DNA of 64,000 bases, taken from contig CM075348.1 of assembly GCA_037693485.1 (NCBI GenBank), forward strand, positions 128,041,609 to 128,105,608, written 5' to 3'. The first letter of the stretch is position 1. Every line of letters starts with the position of its first letter. Below are positions 13,301 through 26,800 of this stretch, piece after piece. The position numbers and the translations under genes were made by a program. The notes under the pieces were generated by a model. It did no database searches. It worked only from the letters and a program-made list of their open reading frames with translations, and had not been told where the DNA came from. Origin of the DNA: Kitagawia praeruptora. Its lineage: Eukaryota > Streptophyta > Magnoliopsida > Apiales > Apiaceae.

Positions 13301-16300
13301 GAAATGATATTTCTCCCAATTAAGGACAAGACACTTTTCCTCACATCTCACAAGAACTTTCCCTAGGTTTCTAAGACAGTGTTCGAAAGAGGATCCATGG
13401 ATGGAGAAATCATCCATAAAGACTTCGAGGAAGTCTTCGACCATGTCAGAGAAAATACTCAACATACACCTTTGGAAACAACTAGGTGCATTGCACAAAC
13501 CAAAAGACAAACGACGAAAGGCAAAGGTTCCAAAAGGGCATGTGAATGTGGTTTTTTCTTGATCCTCGGGGGCAATATAGATTTGGTTATACCCCGTGTA
13601 CCCATCTAGGAAACAATAATACTTATGCCCAGCCAACCGTTCGAGCATTTGATCTATGAAAGAAAGTGGAAAATGATCTTTCCTAGTAACCTCATTGGGT
13701 TTACGATAATCTATACAAACACGCCATCCGGTTTGGATACGTGAAGGTATCAACTCATTGCTCTCATTTTTCACTACAGTGACACCAGATTTCTTTGGCA
13801 CCACGTGAATAGGACTAACCCAAGGACTATCAGAGATGGGGTATATAATGCCATGATCTAACCACTTAATGATTTCCTTGCGAACTGCCTCTTTCGTTAT
13901 GGGATTGAGGCGTCGCTGAAAGTCTCTCTTAGGTGTAGCATTCTCCTCAAGATGAATTTGGTGTTGTACTACAGTGGGACTTATACCCTTGAGGTCGGCC
14001 ATAGACCAACCAATAGCTTCTTTGTGTTGTTTAAGCAGATTGACTAATTGGGTTTCCTGGTCAAGGGTTAAGTCACTAGCAATAATGACAGGCAATGTGT
14101 CATTTTCACCTAAGAAAGCATACTTAAGAGTGGAATGAAGTGGTTTCAAATCAAGTTTAGGAGCCTCAATGATGGACGGTTTTGCAACAGTCCTAGGCTC
14201 AAGATAGATTTCCTCGGGTTTTGTTTCCCATTTTACACCAATTGCATTGAGTTCTTCAGGCATGTCTTCAGAAGACATATCTTTATACAACTCTTCAATT
14301 TTCTCCTCACTCTCATATTCCTCTAAAAACTCTTCAACAAGAGTCTCAATCGCACACACCTCACGAGTATCTTCCTCTAATGACTCTAAGTGCTGATTAG
14401 TGAAATTAAAGATGTTTAAATCAGCGGTCATATTTCCAAAGGACATTTTCATGGACCCATTACGACAATTAATGATAGCATTAGAAGTAGCGAGGAATGG
14501 GCGACCAAGGATGACGGGAATTTGTCCTTTGATGCTAGAGACAGGTTGTGTCTCAAGCACAATGAAATCAACGGGGAAGTAAAATTCGCCAACTTTGATG
14601 ATTACATCCTCAACAATACCTTGCGGTACCTTGACAGAACGGTCTGCCAGTTGAAGAGTGACACGAGTGGGTTTAAGATCACCTAACCCTAGTTGACGAT
14701 AGACAGCGAGAGGTAAAAGGTTAACACTAGAACCTTAGTCAAGAAGACATTTCTCAACAAGAGTGTTACCAATGGTGCACGAGATGGTGGGGCAACCAGG
14801 ATCTTTGTATTTGATTGGAACGTTGTTGTTCGAGAGGATTGAGCTCACGTGAGCAGCAAGGAAAGCCTTTTTAGGAACATTGGTTGCCCTCTTTTTAGTA
14901 CACAAGTCCTTGAGAAACTTAGCATATGACGGGACTTGTGCGATAGCATCCAAAAGAGGAATGTTCACTTTCACTTGTGAGAAAATTTCTAGAATCTTCT
15001 CTAGATGAGGTGACTTTTTGGAAAGAAGTGTATTGGAAAAAGGGGCTTTGGGTGTGAATCGAGGATCAACACCCTTCCCTTTTTGAGCATCACTCTCTTC
15101 CTCTTTCGACTCCTCAGATGAGTTAGTCTTAGAAGAAGATGCTTGATTTGGATCTTGGGGTTTGGGATCATGAGACTTTTTAGCACGTTGATAACTGATG
15201 ACAACATTCACGTGGTCATTTGAGTTCCCATCCACATTGTGGACTTGCCTAGCACTAGATTGGTTTGAAGCATGACGAGGGTTGACCTCGGGTTGGCTAG
15301 GAAAAGTCCCAGCCTCACGACTACTCATTTGAGTGGCCATTTGACCCACTTGAGTTGCTAACTGTCCTACTTGTTTTGTAAGGAGTTCTAAACTCTGACG
15401 AAGGATAGCATTCTCATCATTCACAGGTGGGTGGTTTGTTGTTGGACCACTTTGAGATGTTTGGGCTTGTTGATAAAACTCGCCCTTGGGCTTTGGATAA
15501 ACTCCCCTTGGGTAGTATTGTGGTTGGGTTTGATTTTGGGCCCCTTGGGACCACGAGAAATTAGGATGATTGCGATACCCAGGATTGTAAGTGTTTGAGA
15601 AATGATCATTTCTGGGCTTTTGAAATGGGTACACAGCATTGGTTTGCTCTACAGGTCGAGCAACTTGACAATCCTCAGCAAAATGATCTAACCCTCCACA
15701 AATACTACAAGACAAAGATGTGGTCTCTAAAGACGCAACATGTTGGGAAGTTTGAGACTTTTGTTTCTCAAGTGCTTCAAGTCTTTTTGAGATAGAAGCA
15801 AGAGCAGAGTTTTCGAAGGCAGACTCGATGGAACGGACACTATTACGAGAAACAGTATGGTCTCTCTCAGACGTACTCTCCCACTCAGCACTCCTTTCGG
15901 CTAACCCTTCGAGGTATTCCCAAGCCTCTTCAACAGTCTTATTTATGAAACCCTCGGGACACATAGACTCAACAAAGGCACGTGTTTTCACATCTAACCC
16001 CTCATATAAGATACGTATGAGTTCGGTTTGAGTGATTCCATGATTAGGACACTCAGCAAGAAGGCTATTGAAACGTTCAAAATATTTCCAGAATTTCTCG
16101 TCACTAAATTGGCGAAAACCAATAATTTTGGTGCGAAGTTCGATTGATTTGGAACGGGGAAAATATTTTTTCAGAAAGGGAATAACAAATTCCTCCCACG
16201 TTTTAATGGAGTCAGCAGGAAGACTATTGAACCACTTTTTCGCATTGCTTTTGAGAGCAAACGGAATGACACGAAGTAGAATACCATCTCTAGTCATGGA

Positions 16301-19300
16301 CTTGAAAGAGATAGTGGAACAAAGATCTTCAAATTCTTGAAGGAATTCATAGGCATCTTCATCGTAGTTGCCATTGAATTTAGGCAACATGCCTATAAGA
16401 CGGGTTCTAACCTCAAATTTAGAATCAGCGGCATCCTTAAGGACTATAGGAGACCTACGGGCTGTTTGTTGGGGGTAGAAGGCTTCTTTGAGCGTGGTAC
16501 GTTGAGCAACGGGAGGCACAGCATTGTTGTCTGTCATGGTGATTTGTGATGAAGTTTCACTAAGTGGAAGACTATCGGGATTGCGAATTAAACGACCGGT
16601 AGTACTTCTTTTCCAAGTGTGCATACACTAGGAAGATATCTAAATTATCTACCAATTAGCACGTAAAAAGGGGGAAAAACACTTAAATAAAAAGAAAAAA
16701 AAATAATCTAAACCTGGGTTATCCTAAAGAAAAATCTAGACAGCTCCTAACTGTAGGACCACCAAAAAGTCTATAAATCTAGATTTATTCAAACCGATTG
16801 GCCAGTCAAGCGGGGGCACTTCCTTGAAACAAGGCGCTGAATTAGAGAACCGCCATCCTAGACACCAATCTTAATTGGCCAGGTAAGTGATACACTTGCC
16901 TAGACACCAAAGAGTTCAAATAATTCCAAATTTACTTCCTCTTTTAGGTACCTTCCTAATTGAGCTCGAAATTCCTAGGGGCCAACGTCTAATTAATTTT
17001 AACAAGCTTGGAGATGCAGTATGATGGATTAATGGTTTGTGGGCCAAGGAAAGGGTGATGAAATCCCCTACCTTATCTTGATGAGTGGTTTTTGCCCTTA
17101 AAGTTAATTAAGATGAAAATGCAGCACCCAAGAGACAATAAATTAAACACACAAAATGCTTTACACTAGTGTGGTACGTACCTTTGGGTCCTCCAGCAAT
17201 CACCACAGTTATAAAAATACAGTAAAAATCCTAAACAAGATGTGCTCTAGGTGTACATGAAATGCATGATGCGACACATAATTTTTATCTAAAATTTCTA
17301 AACTAATATTTTTGTTTATTTTTTATTTATTAAAAACTAGGGAAAGAAAAATAATACCCGAAATAGCTTAGCAATTATTTCCGAAAGGAGCTAACTCAAG
17401 CCGTAATTAGGTACCTGAAAAATCAAAATAAAACAAATCAAATCACACAAAATATTTTTATTTTATTTTCTCTTCAATAACGCTTGCACGTTGAAGAATT
17501 GAAAACAAAATAAAAATAAGAAAAAGTACGAAAAAAACACGATTACGAATATTACTACTACTAACTAACTCTACTGACCAGGCTATAGTTTGGACTTTTA
17601 AGGATTTTTTTTTTTATATAGCTACGAGACAAAACAACTACAAGACGAAATTGGAAACAAATGTTATACTTGTACAATGACTAAAATGATCTGATCATTA
17701 GGCTAAACAAATACTAGTGAACTACCTAACAGCAACTAGCAACTAGCAACTAACAGAGTGAACAAGCTGTTCGCACACCAACAGAATAAGTTTAGTATTT
17801 TTTCGGGTCTGTTTTTTTGAATAAAAACAGAAAAACAAAATCTATTAAAAGTTTAAATTAAAAACTTATTGGCGCGTTCCCCGGCAGCGGCGCCAAAAAC
17901 TTGTTGAGGAAAAATTCTTTAAGTAATAAAAATACCGCAAGTGCACGGGCGTACGTGAGTACGGGGGCAAGTACGGGTCGATCCACAGAGAACGCGTGTA
18001 AAGTTCTTAATTAAAAACCAACAAAAACAATTATCTAACACTTAAAAATATCACTTGTAAAAACAACTAAGGAACGGATTTCATCGGTCAAACATGAAAT
18101 TATGGTGTAACATAAAAATTGATCTCCACTAACAATAAACACATAAGCATTCGAAATAAAGACAACCAATGATTTCGAATCAAATATAATTCAAAGTCGT
18201 AAAAACCACTTTGTATCAATATTACCAATCAAGTCAATTCTCAGAACTTTATGGATCCTAACTATACGAACTCCCAACTCTACTTGTGTGGCTCGCATGA
18301 AAATACTCACATAAACATGATATTGGAAATGACTAGCAAAACAAATATGTCATTTAAAGCACTTACACCACATAATCATATTATTCGACCAACTACATCC
18401 GCCCCGTAGAAAGGGCTCTTAGCCAAGCATGATCAAAGCAACAACGATATAAATTAAAGAACTCATACCAGAAATTGAAGAAAAGCTCGACTTTTTATTG
18501 AACGATATCTTGAATACAAGGAGGATTTTTGCTAGAGAAAAGAAATGAAGTAAAAGCTAGGGTGTAGCTAGATGTGTTTATACAATGAGCCTAGCACGTC
18601 TATTTATACTAAAATATTTACAAAGGAGCATTAATTACAAAGATCTCTAATTTGATCACACTAATCTTCATGACAAAGCGCTTGCTCAGCATTCCCATTC
18701 GATCCGATATCTTGCTTGATTCACCACGATTCTGCTGACTCGTGACGATGTGGCTTGATATCTTGGTTTTAATGCACATATCTTCATTATTTGACCAAAT
18801 CACGAAGATCCTCTCAATATCTACACAATCAACAAAACCACACAACCAAGCATAAAATGGGAAAAATAATGTACCATTTTATTCAATTATTCACTAAAAA
18901 TTTACAATTAAAATGTATTATCATTGACCCAAAATTGATTTAAATTTTTGGTAACTTCGGGTTAATGTTGTGTTTGATTTTACCACCCCCTTACATGTAG
19001 GCTCACGCGTGGATGTTTTATATTTTCCCTTCTTTTAAGGCTTAAATGGCCACTGTGTGCTGGCTATTGCTTGCATGACAGCAACCCAAGAACAATGGGT
19101 ACTGACATGCACACATAACAGAAAGTTATGTGATATATTTTCAACTTTCATAAAGAGATAATATTACAAGACAACCTACAAATACAAAGTTATAAGTAGT
19201 AGGAAAGTGAATGCTAGTAATATGCTTTAGCAATCACCTTTTGGATTGTTTTTTCAGCAGATGCAGTTCAAAATCACCCATTGGCCTTTTCTAACAGTGG

Positions 19301-22300
19301 TTCCACATTCTGATATTTTTAACTGATCATAATATATTTTTTCTTGAAACTTTTATACAGTAAGTGATATGTGTAATATTAATGAAAATGCAGGAGGATG
19401 GGAAAGTTACTGTGCATGATGATCCAAGTGAAAGAAAGGAGGCTTATGATCATGCTAAGGACTCCTCTTCCAGCAAAGATTTGTCTAGCATTAAAGCAGG
19501 ATTTGATCATTTTAACAACGAGGAAACTGATCCTAAGAAAACTAATGCAATGAGTACCTGTTACCTAAGAGCAGAGTCTTAGCATATTCCTTAAATAATA
19601 TTAAATTAATGACTCTTAGTAATATAGGACATTTTATTGTATGTGAACATTCCTTGTGTTTGGTTTCTAACTTTCTAGTAATTTTATATTTAAACTTTAA
19701 TTATGCACTGAAAGTGGAGAAAGGGAAGGAAATGAATATGTTATTAATGAAAACAAGATAAGGAATGCCTTTTGTTTCTTTATAAATAAGGCATGGGAGG
19801 AGGATCTTAACTCTTTAAGGAATCACTAGAACTTTTTTGGAGCACTGATTTGTACAAACTTCTCTAAATTGAAACTAAGGATGTCATATAGCTAATCTAT
19901 TGGAGTTGCTCTAAGTGTTCATTAGTGCATTTTTTACTATTACATTGTACTATTGTATGTTGCATAGCTGAAACTAAATAAGACAAATAAACTAATGAAG
20001 AAGTTCTAATATATAAGGAGATTCAGTGCTCCAGTTGTTAGTAGTATTTTTGTTGTTCGTTCGCAGGGAAGGACTGAATTGTAATATCAAAGTTCAGGTT
20101 TCTTATCTCTTTACGTCTAGAAGTGTGTGAGAAGAATTTTGGGTTTGTGTATTAACTAAATTATCCAAGAACTAATTATAAGCACTAAGAATTGATTTTA
20201 AACTGAAATTCAAATATATGGGAAAACAATCTAAGAACTGGGGTTCTTCACTTGGTCTCAATACATGCTCAATATTAATGTGATATCTGTGTTCCTACCT
20301 TGCTGAAAACAATTCTTCTAAAGTTATACTGCACCCTCCCAGGTTACAATATAGTGCCTACAGCTACACCCTAATTGTCACTCCCGTGATACAATCAAAG
20401 TATATCTATAAACTGTTAAGTGCCAAGAATTATATGTCTCACAATTCTCCTATTAATCTCCCGATCTAATATTCAAATTATGTCTGTTAAATCATGTACT
20501 AAGATTGCAACTTCTCTCCCGAGCTTATTACAATCCCTAGAATACAATCAAAAGTTAGCTACTCTTCTAATTGTGTTAAGATCTCATTAACAGATCAACA
20601 AAGCAGAAAATCACGTAATCAAGCATGCATGAATACCAAGGAATACTACCCAATCCTCAGATTAGAGAATTAGTTACACATAATTAAAGAAGAAAACAAA
20701 GTAATAATGATACTGAATGAAAACATAATATTGAAGAATTGAAGATCGAAAGTACCTTGATACGATTAAAAGCTATGAATTGTTAGCTATGAATTGTTAG
20801 CTATGAATTGTTATCTTTTACAATGGTATGATGTGTTTATATAGGCTCTACAAATCTTGCCCAGCAAGATATTGCCTTCTATTACAATTAGGATTTAAAG
20901 AAGGTACCCAAAACTGCCCAGAATACAATTAGAATTAGAAAAAGGGCAAAATAGTAAATTCCCAGCCTTCTTTAATCAAGATTACGTGCGCGACTTTATT
21001 CAGCTTATTTCTTGCACTTGTTTCCTATCCCAAGTTGTATAAAATCTCTCAAGCTTCGCGTGGGCAGTAAGATCGCTGAAAACGGACTTCTAGAACTCCA
21101 GATATGGCCAAAACAGTATAAGCTGCGCAGCCTTCCCGGAAAATCCGAATTTTAATCAATTAAATCTCCAAAAATGACAAAAGCTTAGATATTCTTGAAA
21201 ACCTGCACAACTACACAAAACACATCAAAACTACACAAACTTGAATCCAAAACAATCAATTTAAGCCGATATAGAATGTTCCAAGTGGATATAAAATCCA
21301 CTTATCAAACACCCCCAAACTTAAACCGATGCTTGTCCTCAAGCATAAACAATTATAACTACCTAATTAGTACCACTTCCGTAGGTGATCACGGTTGCAT
21401 TTGGCATATGCAACAAGCCCTTTAAACCCCTAGGCAGCCCTAGTGGACGAGTAAGGTCTCGTGAGGGTCTATAGCGAATGTACCCACAAAATCCATTTAA
21501 CCTAATGCAATGCAATGCATGAATGCAACTACTATGAAAATGCAAGATCCCCTTCAAACTCACCAAAACCAACTAACAAGCAAATATCTCAATGAATGTA
21601 ACAAATCCAAGCAGAGCTCGACTAAGTCCCCGTATACTAACAGTACATGACAGAAACGTGCGTGTGTGCGATGCTCATCAGAAATACTCCCAAAACTAGG
21701 TCAAAAATCATACATGCTTTCCGTCAAGACAATCACAGGTTTATAATCAAAATAGACTGTAGACACTTCATAACCTAGGAACACCTCCACCCTTATCCAA
21801 GGTTAGGGCTGTAAATGAACCGATACACTCGCGAACGGCTCGGTGTTCGGTTTGAAAAAAACTCGGTCCGGGTTCGGTTCGATTCATAAACGAGTCGATC
21901 TTGAACATGATTTTTAGGATCGATTTATAAACAAGCTGAACTTGATCACGGTAAAGTTCGACTCGATAGCTCGTGAACAAGTTCGATTAACATGTTCGTG
22001 AACGTAGTTCGTGAATAGGCTCGTGAACATACTTCATGAACATGTTCGTGGATAAGTTCGATAATTGAGCTCGTTAACAATTACGTTTCTTTGCCCTTTA
22101 TTTTTAAATCAAACTTTGTTTGTTTTTTAGAGTTGGAATATGAGAATTTTATTGGTTGATGATTTATTATTATTGGTTGATGATTTATGATTTATGAGTT
22201 GTTCGTAAGTGAGCTCGTGAGCAATGTTTAAGATTTATTCATGAGCATAATTACATGAACAAGCTCGTGAACAAGCTTAATGAGTTGTTCGAAAGCAAAA

Positions 22301-23815
22301 GTTCGTGAGTAAGTTCAAGAGACAGGTTCGTGAGGTGTTCGTGAACTGTTCGCGAACAAAATTTTATCTTAACGAACCGAGCTCAAACATATTTTTTGGC
22401 TCGATTCAAGTTCGAGCTCGAGTTCGAGTTCGATAATTTCTTAATAAACGATACATGAACATTTTAGAGTTCGGCTCGGATCGGCTCATTTACACCCCTA
22501 TCCAAGGTAGACAGAAACTCATGCTTTATTACTAAACTACGACACTATATACAATACGCATGCTTATTTAACCGTGCAATGAATGAGACCCCAAAAGGCT
22601 TATACAATAATACCCATGTAGCGAGTGTTAGGTCAGCAATCCCAAACCACAAGGGCTTTAGGTTACTAGGACTAAGTCCCCTCAGACTTAATTACTCGAG
22701 TATTAAAGAGCTCACTCTGGTTAATTTTGCATATAAACAAATAACTTATTGACTCTTTTTTCTTTTTTTTTCTTTTTTCTTTTTTTTTTCTCTTTTTTTT
22801 TCTTTTTTTTTCTGATAATCTGGAATGAGCCTTTCTCATTTCCAACCCTAGACTACTCATATAAATATGAGCCGGCTACTAGCCATTTGACGCCTAGCCA
22901 CAATTATGAACAACTAGCATGAAAATTCCTGGTTTCCCCCAAACTTAGACTTTAATGTTCCTACGCTATAAAGGGAATAACGAAAATTCTAAATATAATC
23001 AAGTGATTAAATCTCAAAACATCCCACAGGCATGACCCTAACCTAGCCCAAAAGCACCCCAATGAGACTGTGTAATAAATTTTGTTCCCGTAACATGCAA
23101 GTCAATTTCATAGAAACTATAAATCAGCCCTCTACTCATCATCATCACACCCAAATCAACATCCACCTATCAATCAGAATCAGTTCGTCCTAAGGGATCA
23201 TGAAAATATGCATGCCATGAAAATGCAACTAATATGAAAACTCACATGGTATACGAAAATAAAACAAAATGTCCTATATGAACAAACGTAGATAATACGA
23301 ACATAACAATCATGCATGAACTATCACTACTATGCAAACATGATATCCTATATGAACACAAAATACAACAATACATACAACTACTAATCCCCCAAATTAC
23401 CCCCAAACTTAAAATATTCAATGCCCTCATTGAATGGAAGTAAATACAAGGGATAGCAGAAAACATACCTACTCGTCCTCCTCCTCGGAGGAATCAGAAT
23501 CTGACGGAGGATACTGCGTACGAGCTCCATAGACTGGCCACCTTTCATGAACACTACAAAATCCAATTGACAAGAACACAAATTCGTAATAAGATTAGAG
23601 AAAAAGAATTACCCAATACGAATCAAAGAGGTGAACTTGCAATTAATTCCTCTTTAGAATTGAATTTTTAAAGATTTATATAAATAAAAGAGGAATTGGA
23701 TTTGTATGTATAGGTGGGTATATATAAAAAATAATAATAATAATAATAATAATAAATATCAATAATAAAAATAATAATAATAAATAATAATAAGAATAAT
23801 AATAAATAATAAATA

Positions 23816-23882
<67 letters not shown>

Positions 23883-26800
23883 TAATAATAATATGAATTA
23901 GAATAGAAATAGGTTTAGAATTTTTTTTGAAAAAGATGGGGGGTTTTTGAAATAGAAATAGGAAAAGAATTAGAGAGAATGGGGGTATAAATAGAATGAG
24001 GGGGCAAAGAAATTTTTTTTTTTTATATAAAACAGCTGAAACACAAAGAATCGGACAACACTGCTAAACTGCAATCTGCGGGTGCGTGAAGCTGACTGCA
24101 CAAGCACCAGACGCGCATGCGCAGCCTGCGCAACAGCCATGCAGGCTGCTTCAAGTCCAGTAACGCAGGCGCAGCCTGCGTTACACCCCTGCAACCTGCC
24201 CTGAAAGCAGTAATGCAGGCGCAACCTGCGTTACAGACCTGCAATCTGCTATTTTTTTTTTTTTTCTGAACAGATTTTTTTTTTTTTTTTTCTGAAAACA
24301 CTCAAATTTTTTTTTTCTACACTAATGCGTGGGTTGCCTCCCACGAAGCGCTTCTTTAACGTCAATAGCTTGACGTTACTTCCTCAAATCATGGCGGTTT
24401 CAAAAGAACAACTGAACCGTTCTCAACAGACAAACCATTCATACGAACGTTGACATCCGGTTTGCTTAATTTCCACAAATCTCTTCCATCAGATTTCAAC
24501 TTGATTCTACTACCCAACGGCCAAATTTTCTTCTTTTTCTTCTTCACACCTCTAAGATGCTTCTCCGACTCAACCGACTGAACAAAAATTTCTTCTTCCT
24601 TATCATCGGTTTTCCACCTTCGTAACACGTTATCATGCCCCTCTTCAAAAATCACTAGCTCATTATTCAAAAGGACATGCCTCAAATTAGCAGGTAGAGG
24701 TTTAAGTTCCACCTGTGGTGCCTCTGAAAGTGTAAAAACCATCTCAACTTCCGTGTCTTGAACAACAATATCTTCTTCTTCTACTACATCATCTAACACC
24801 CGTTCTGCTCCCCTGAAGTGTTCATTTTCTAGCTGCACAATTTCATCAACTATGTCAACAGTAAAACAAGTTGCTCCAAAAGGAGGCATCTTCATTACTT
24901 TGTTCAGATCAAATTCCACTTTGTCCTCGCCAACATTCAATGTCAATTTTCCAGCTTTAACATCGATTGTAGTGCCAGCAGTAGCCAAGAATGGCCTTCC
25001 CAAGATAATGGGCATCTCGACATCTTCATCCATCTCTAACACCACAAAATCACAAGGTATGACAAATTTATCCACTTTGACAACCACATCCTCAACGATC
25101 CCCAACGGATATTTAACAGAACGATCCGCTAACTGAAGTGAAATCCGTGTCTTTTTAAGCTCTCCAAGACCAAGTCGTTTGCAGATTGAATATGGCATCA
25201 AACTCACACTAGCCCCTAAATCACACAAGGCTTTCATGTTCTCCATCTTCCCAATAGTGCAAGGCAAAGAAAAGCTTCCCGGATCTTTCAATTTCTGAGG
25301 AATGGCCTTTTGGATGACTGCACTGCATTCAGCATTTAGAGTAATGGTTTCTGCATCCTCAAGTTTCCTCTTCTTTGTCAACATCTCCTTAAGAAATTTA
25401 GCATAGAGTGGCATTTGATTCAAAGCTTCAGCCAAAGGAATATTGACATGTAACTGCCGGAACATAGTCAAGAACTTCTCGTACTGCTTCTCTAACTGCC
25501 TGTTGTGAAGTCTCTGTGGAAAAGGAATTGGAGGAACATAAGGTGGTGGAGGAACATACGGCTTTTCTGGTTCTTCTTCCTTCTTCTCTTCATCTACTTT
25601 TTCTGACTTTTCTGCATCGATCTCTACTATCTCACTTTCTTTTTCAACATCCTTCTCTTTAGGCTCAAGAACCTCAACCTCGGGCAACTCTTTCCCACTC
25701 CTCAAAGTAATTGCTTTGCATTGCTCTTTACCAGTCTGGTCGGGTTGACTAGGAAGTGATCCTTGCTCACGAACACCCATCTTGGAGGCAATCTGTCCAA
25801 TCTGTGTTTCTAGCATCTTTTGAGATGATGCCATCTGCTCTATTCTTGATTCCATATTAGCCAATGCCCCAGAAGTTCCTTGCATAATCTTATTCAGTGC
25901 AACCTCCCAATCAGCTGGTTCTTTCTTTGGAGGAGGTTGATACTGCTGCTGTGCTTGATATGGTGGTCGTGACTGAAAACCAGAAGGTTGATTCTGCCTT
26001 GGAAATGCATAAGAAGGATTAGCCGCATGATTATTACTGTAAGAAAGATTGTTGTTTGGCCTTTGATTTGGATTGTAATAAGAGTTATTCTGAACCGGCC
26101 ACGGCTGTCTTCCCTGAATGAAAGATGCTTCTTCTGGAAATTGTTGCACATAAGAGTTCTGATTAGCACCATAATCATTATACCCCTCCATAGGTGAAGA
26201 AATAGCAATCACATTTGCTCTTTGTCCTCGCATCTCCTGAGTTAGAGTATCCAACTTTTGAGCCAGCATGTTGATCATCTCAGAGTCTTGTGCTGCTTTT
26301 GCTGAACTCGTCCCACTAGGTGCCCATGAATAGTTATTAGATGCCAATTCCTCAAGAAGTGCTTTAGCCTGTGTAGTTGGTGCCTTCTTGAAATTTCCAC
26401 CAGCAGCCACATCCAAACTCAAACGAATATCTGCATTCATGGCCCCATAAAAAGTACTGATGATCTGCCAATCTTCCAAGCCATGATGTGGACACTTCCT
26501 CAATAGTGCCTTGAATCTCTCCCATGCCTGATATAGACCTTCACCCGGTTGTGCTTTGAAACTCATAATCATAGTCCTCAGTTGTTGCGTCTTGTCAGAA
26601 GGATAATATTTGGACAAGAATGCAGTAGAAAGACTATCCCATGTAGCAACCGCAGTGTTTGGAAGTTGCTGAAACCATTCCAAAGCTCTTCCCTTAATAG
26701 AGTAGGGAAACATATGGAGACGAATCTGATCACTCGTAACACCATTGATTCTGAATGAGCCACACATCTGCACGAAACGCTCTAGATGTCTGTGTGGGTC

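Larger units (their letters stand above)
8700..18923 (-). mobile_element. Athila-type Ty3/gypsy retrotransposon 1 (antisense in NOC4 intron)
   Basis: A complete-looking element of 10.2 kb lies on the minus strand. From right to left it has a 5' LTR (17902-18923), tRNA-Asp-type primer site, 1.25-kb leader, gag, protease-RT-RNase H, integrase, a 1.6-kb non-coding region, a polypurine tract and a 3' LTR (8700-9624). The gag-pro-pol frame is continuous except for two stop codons. The two LTRs appear almost identical where they overlap; I noticed one difference, T at ~9115 versus G at ~18415. That implies a recent insertion. The 3' LTR lacks the last 97 bp present in the 5' LTR. It is flanked by the 5-bp duplication TTGAC. 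Confidence 0.93.
21326..24388 (-). other. Non-coding 3' region of element 2
   Basis: About 3 kb between the gag-protease stop and the polypurine tract. It holds the hAT MITE (21804-22500), a block shared with element 1 (22570-22720), T/C-rich runs (22745-22812), two further CCCCCAAACTTA motifs (~22937 and ~23400), an AAT microsatellite, a block of GCGCAGCCTGCG-like iterations (24090-24250) and two hairpins (24328-24378). Confidence 0.75.

Noticed and set aside
7537..18993. GGGTGGAGGTGTCAATTTC and the GGGGGTGGTAAAATCAAA complement as ends of one old hAT element around element 1
   Set aside because: Ends match only loosely and no target duplication was found.
23676..23882. Open frame of poly-Leu over the AAT microsatellite
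   Set aside because: Translation of a simple repeat; no gene features.
24023..24301. Minus-strand frames rich in Cys/Ala near GCGCAGCCTGCG iterations
   Set aside because: Produced by short GC-rich repeats in the non-coding region of element 2.
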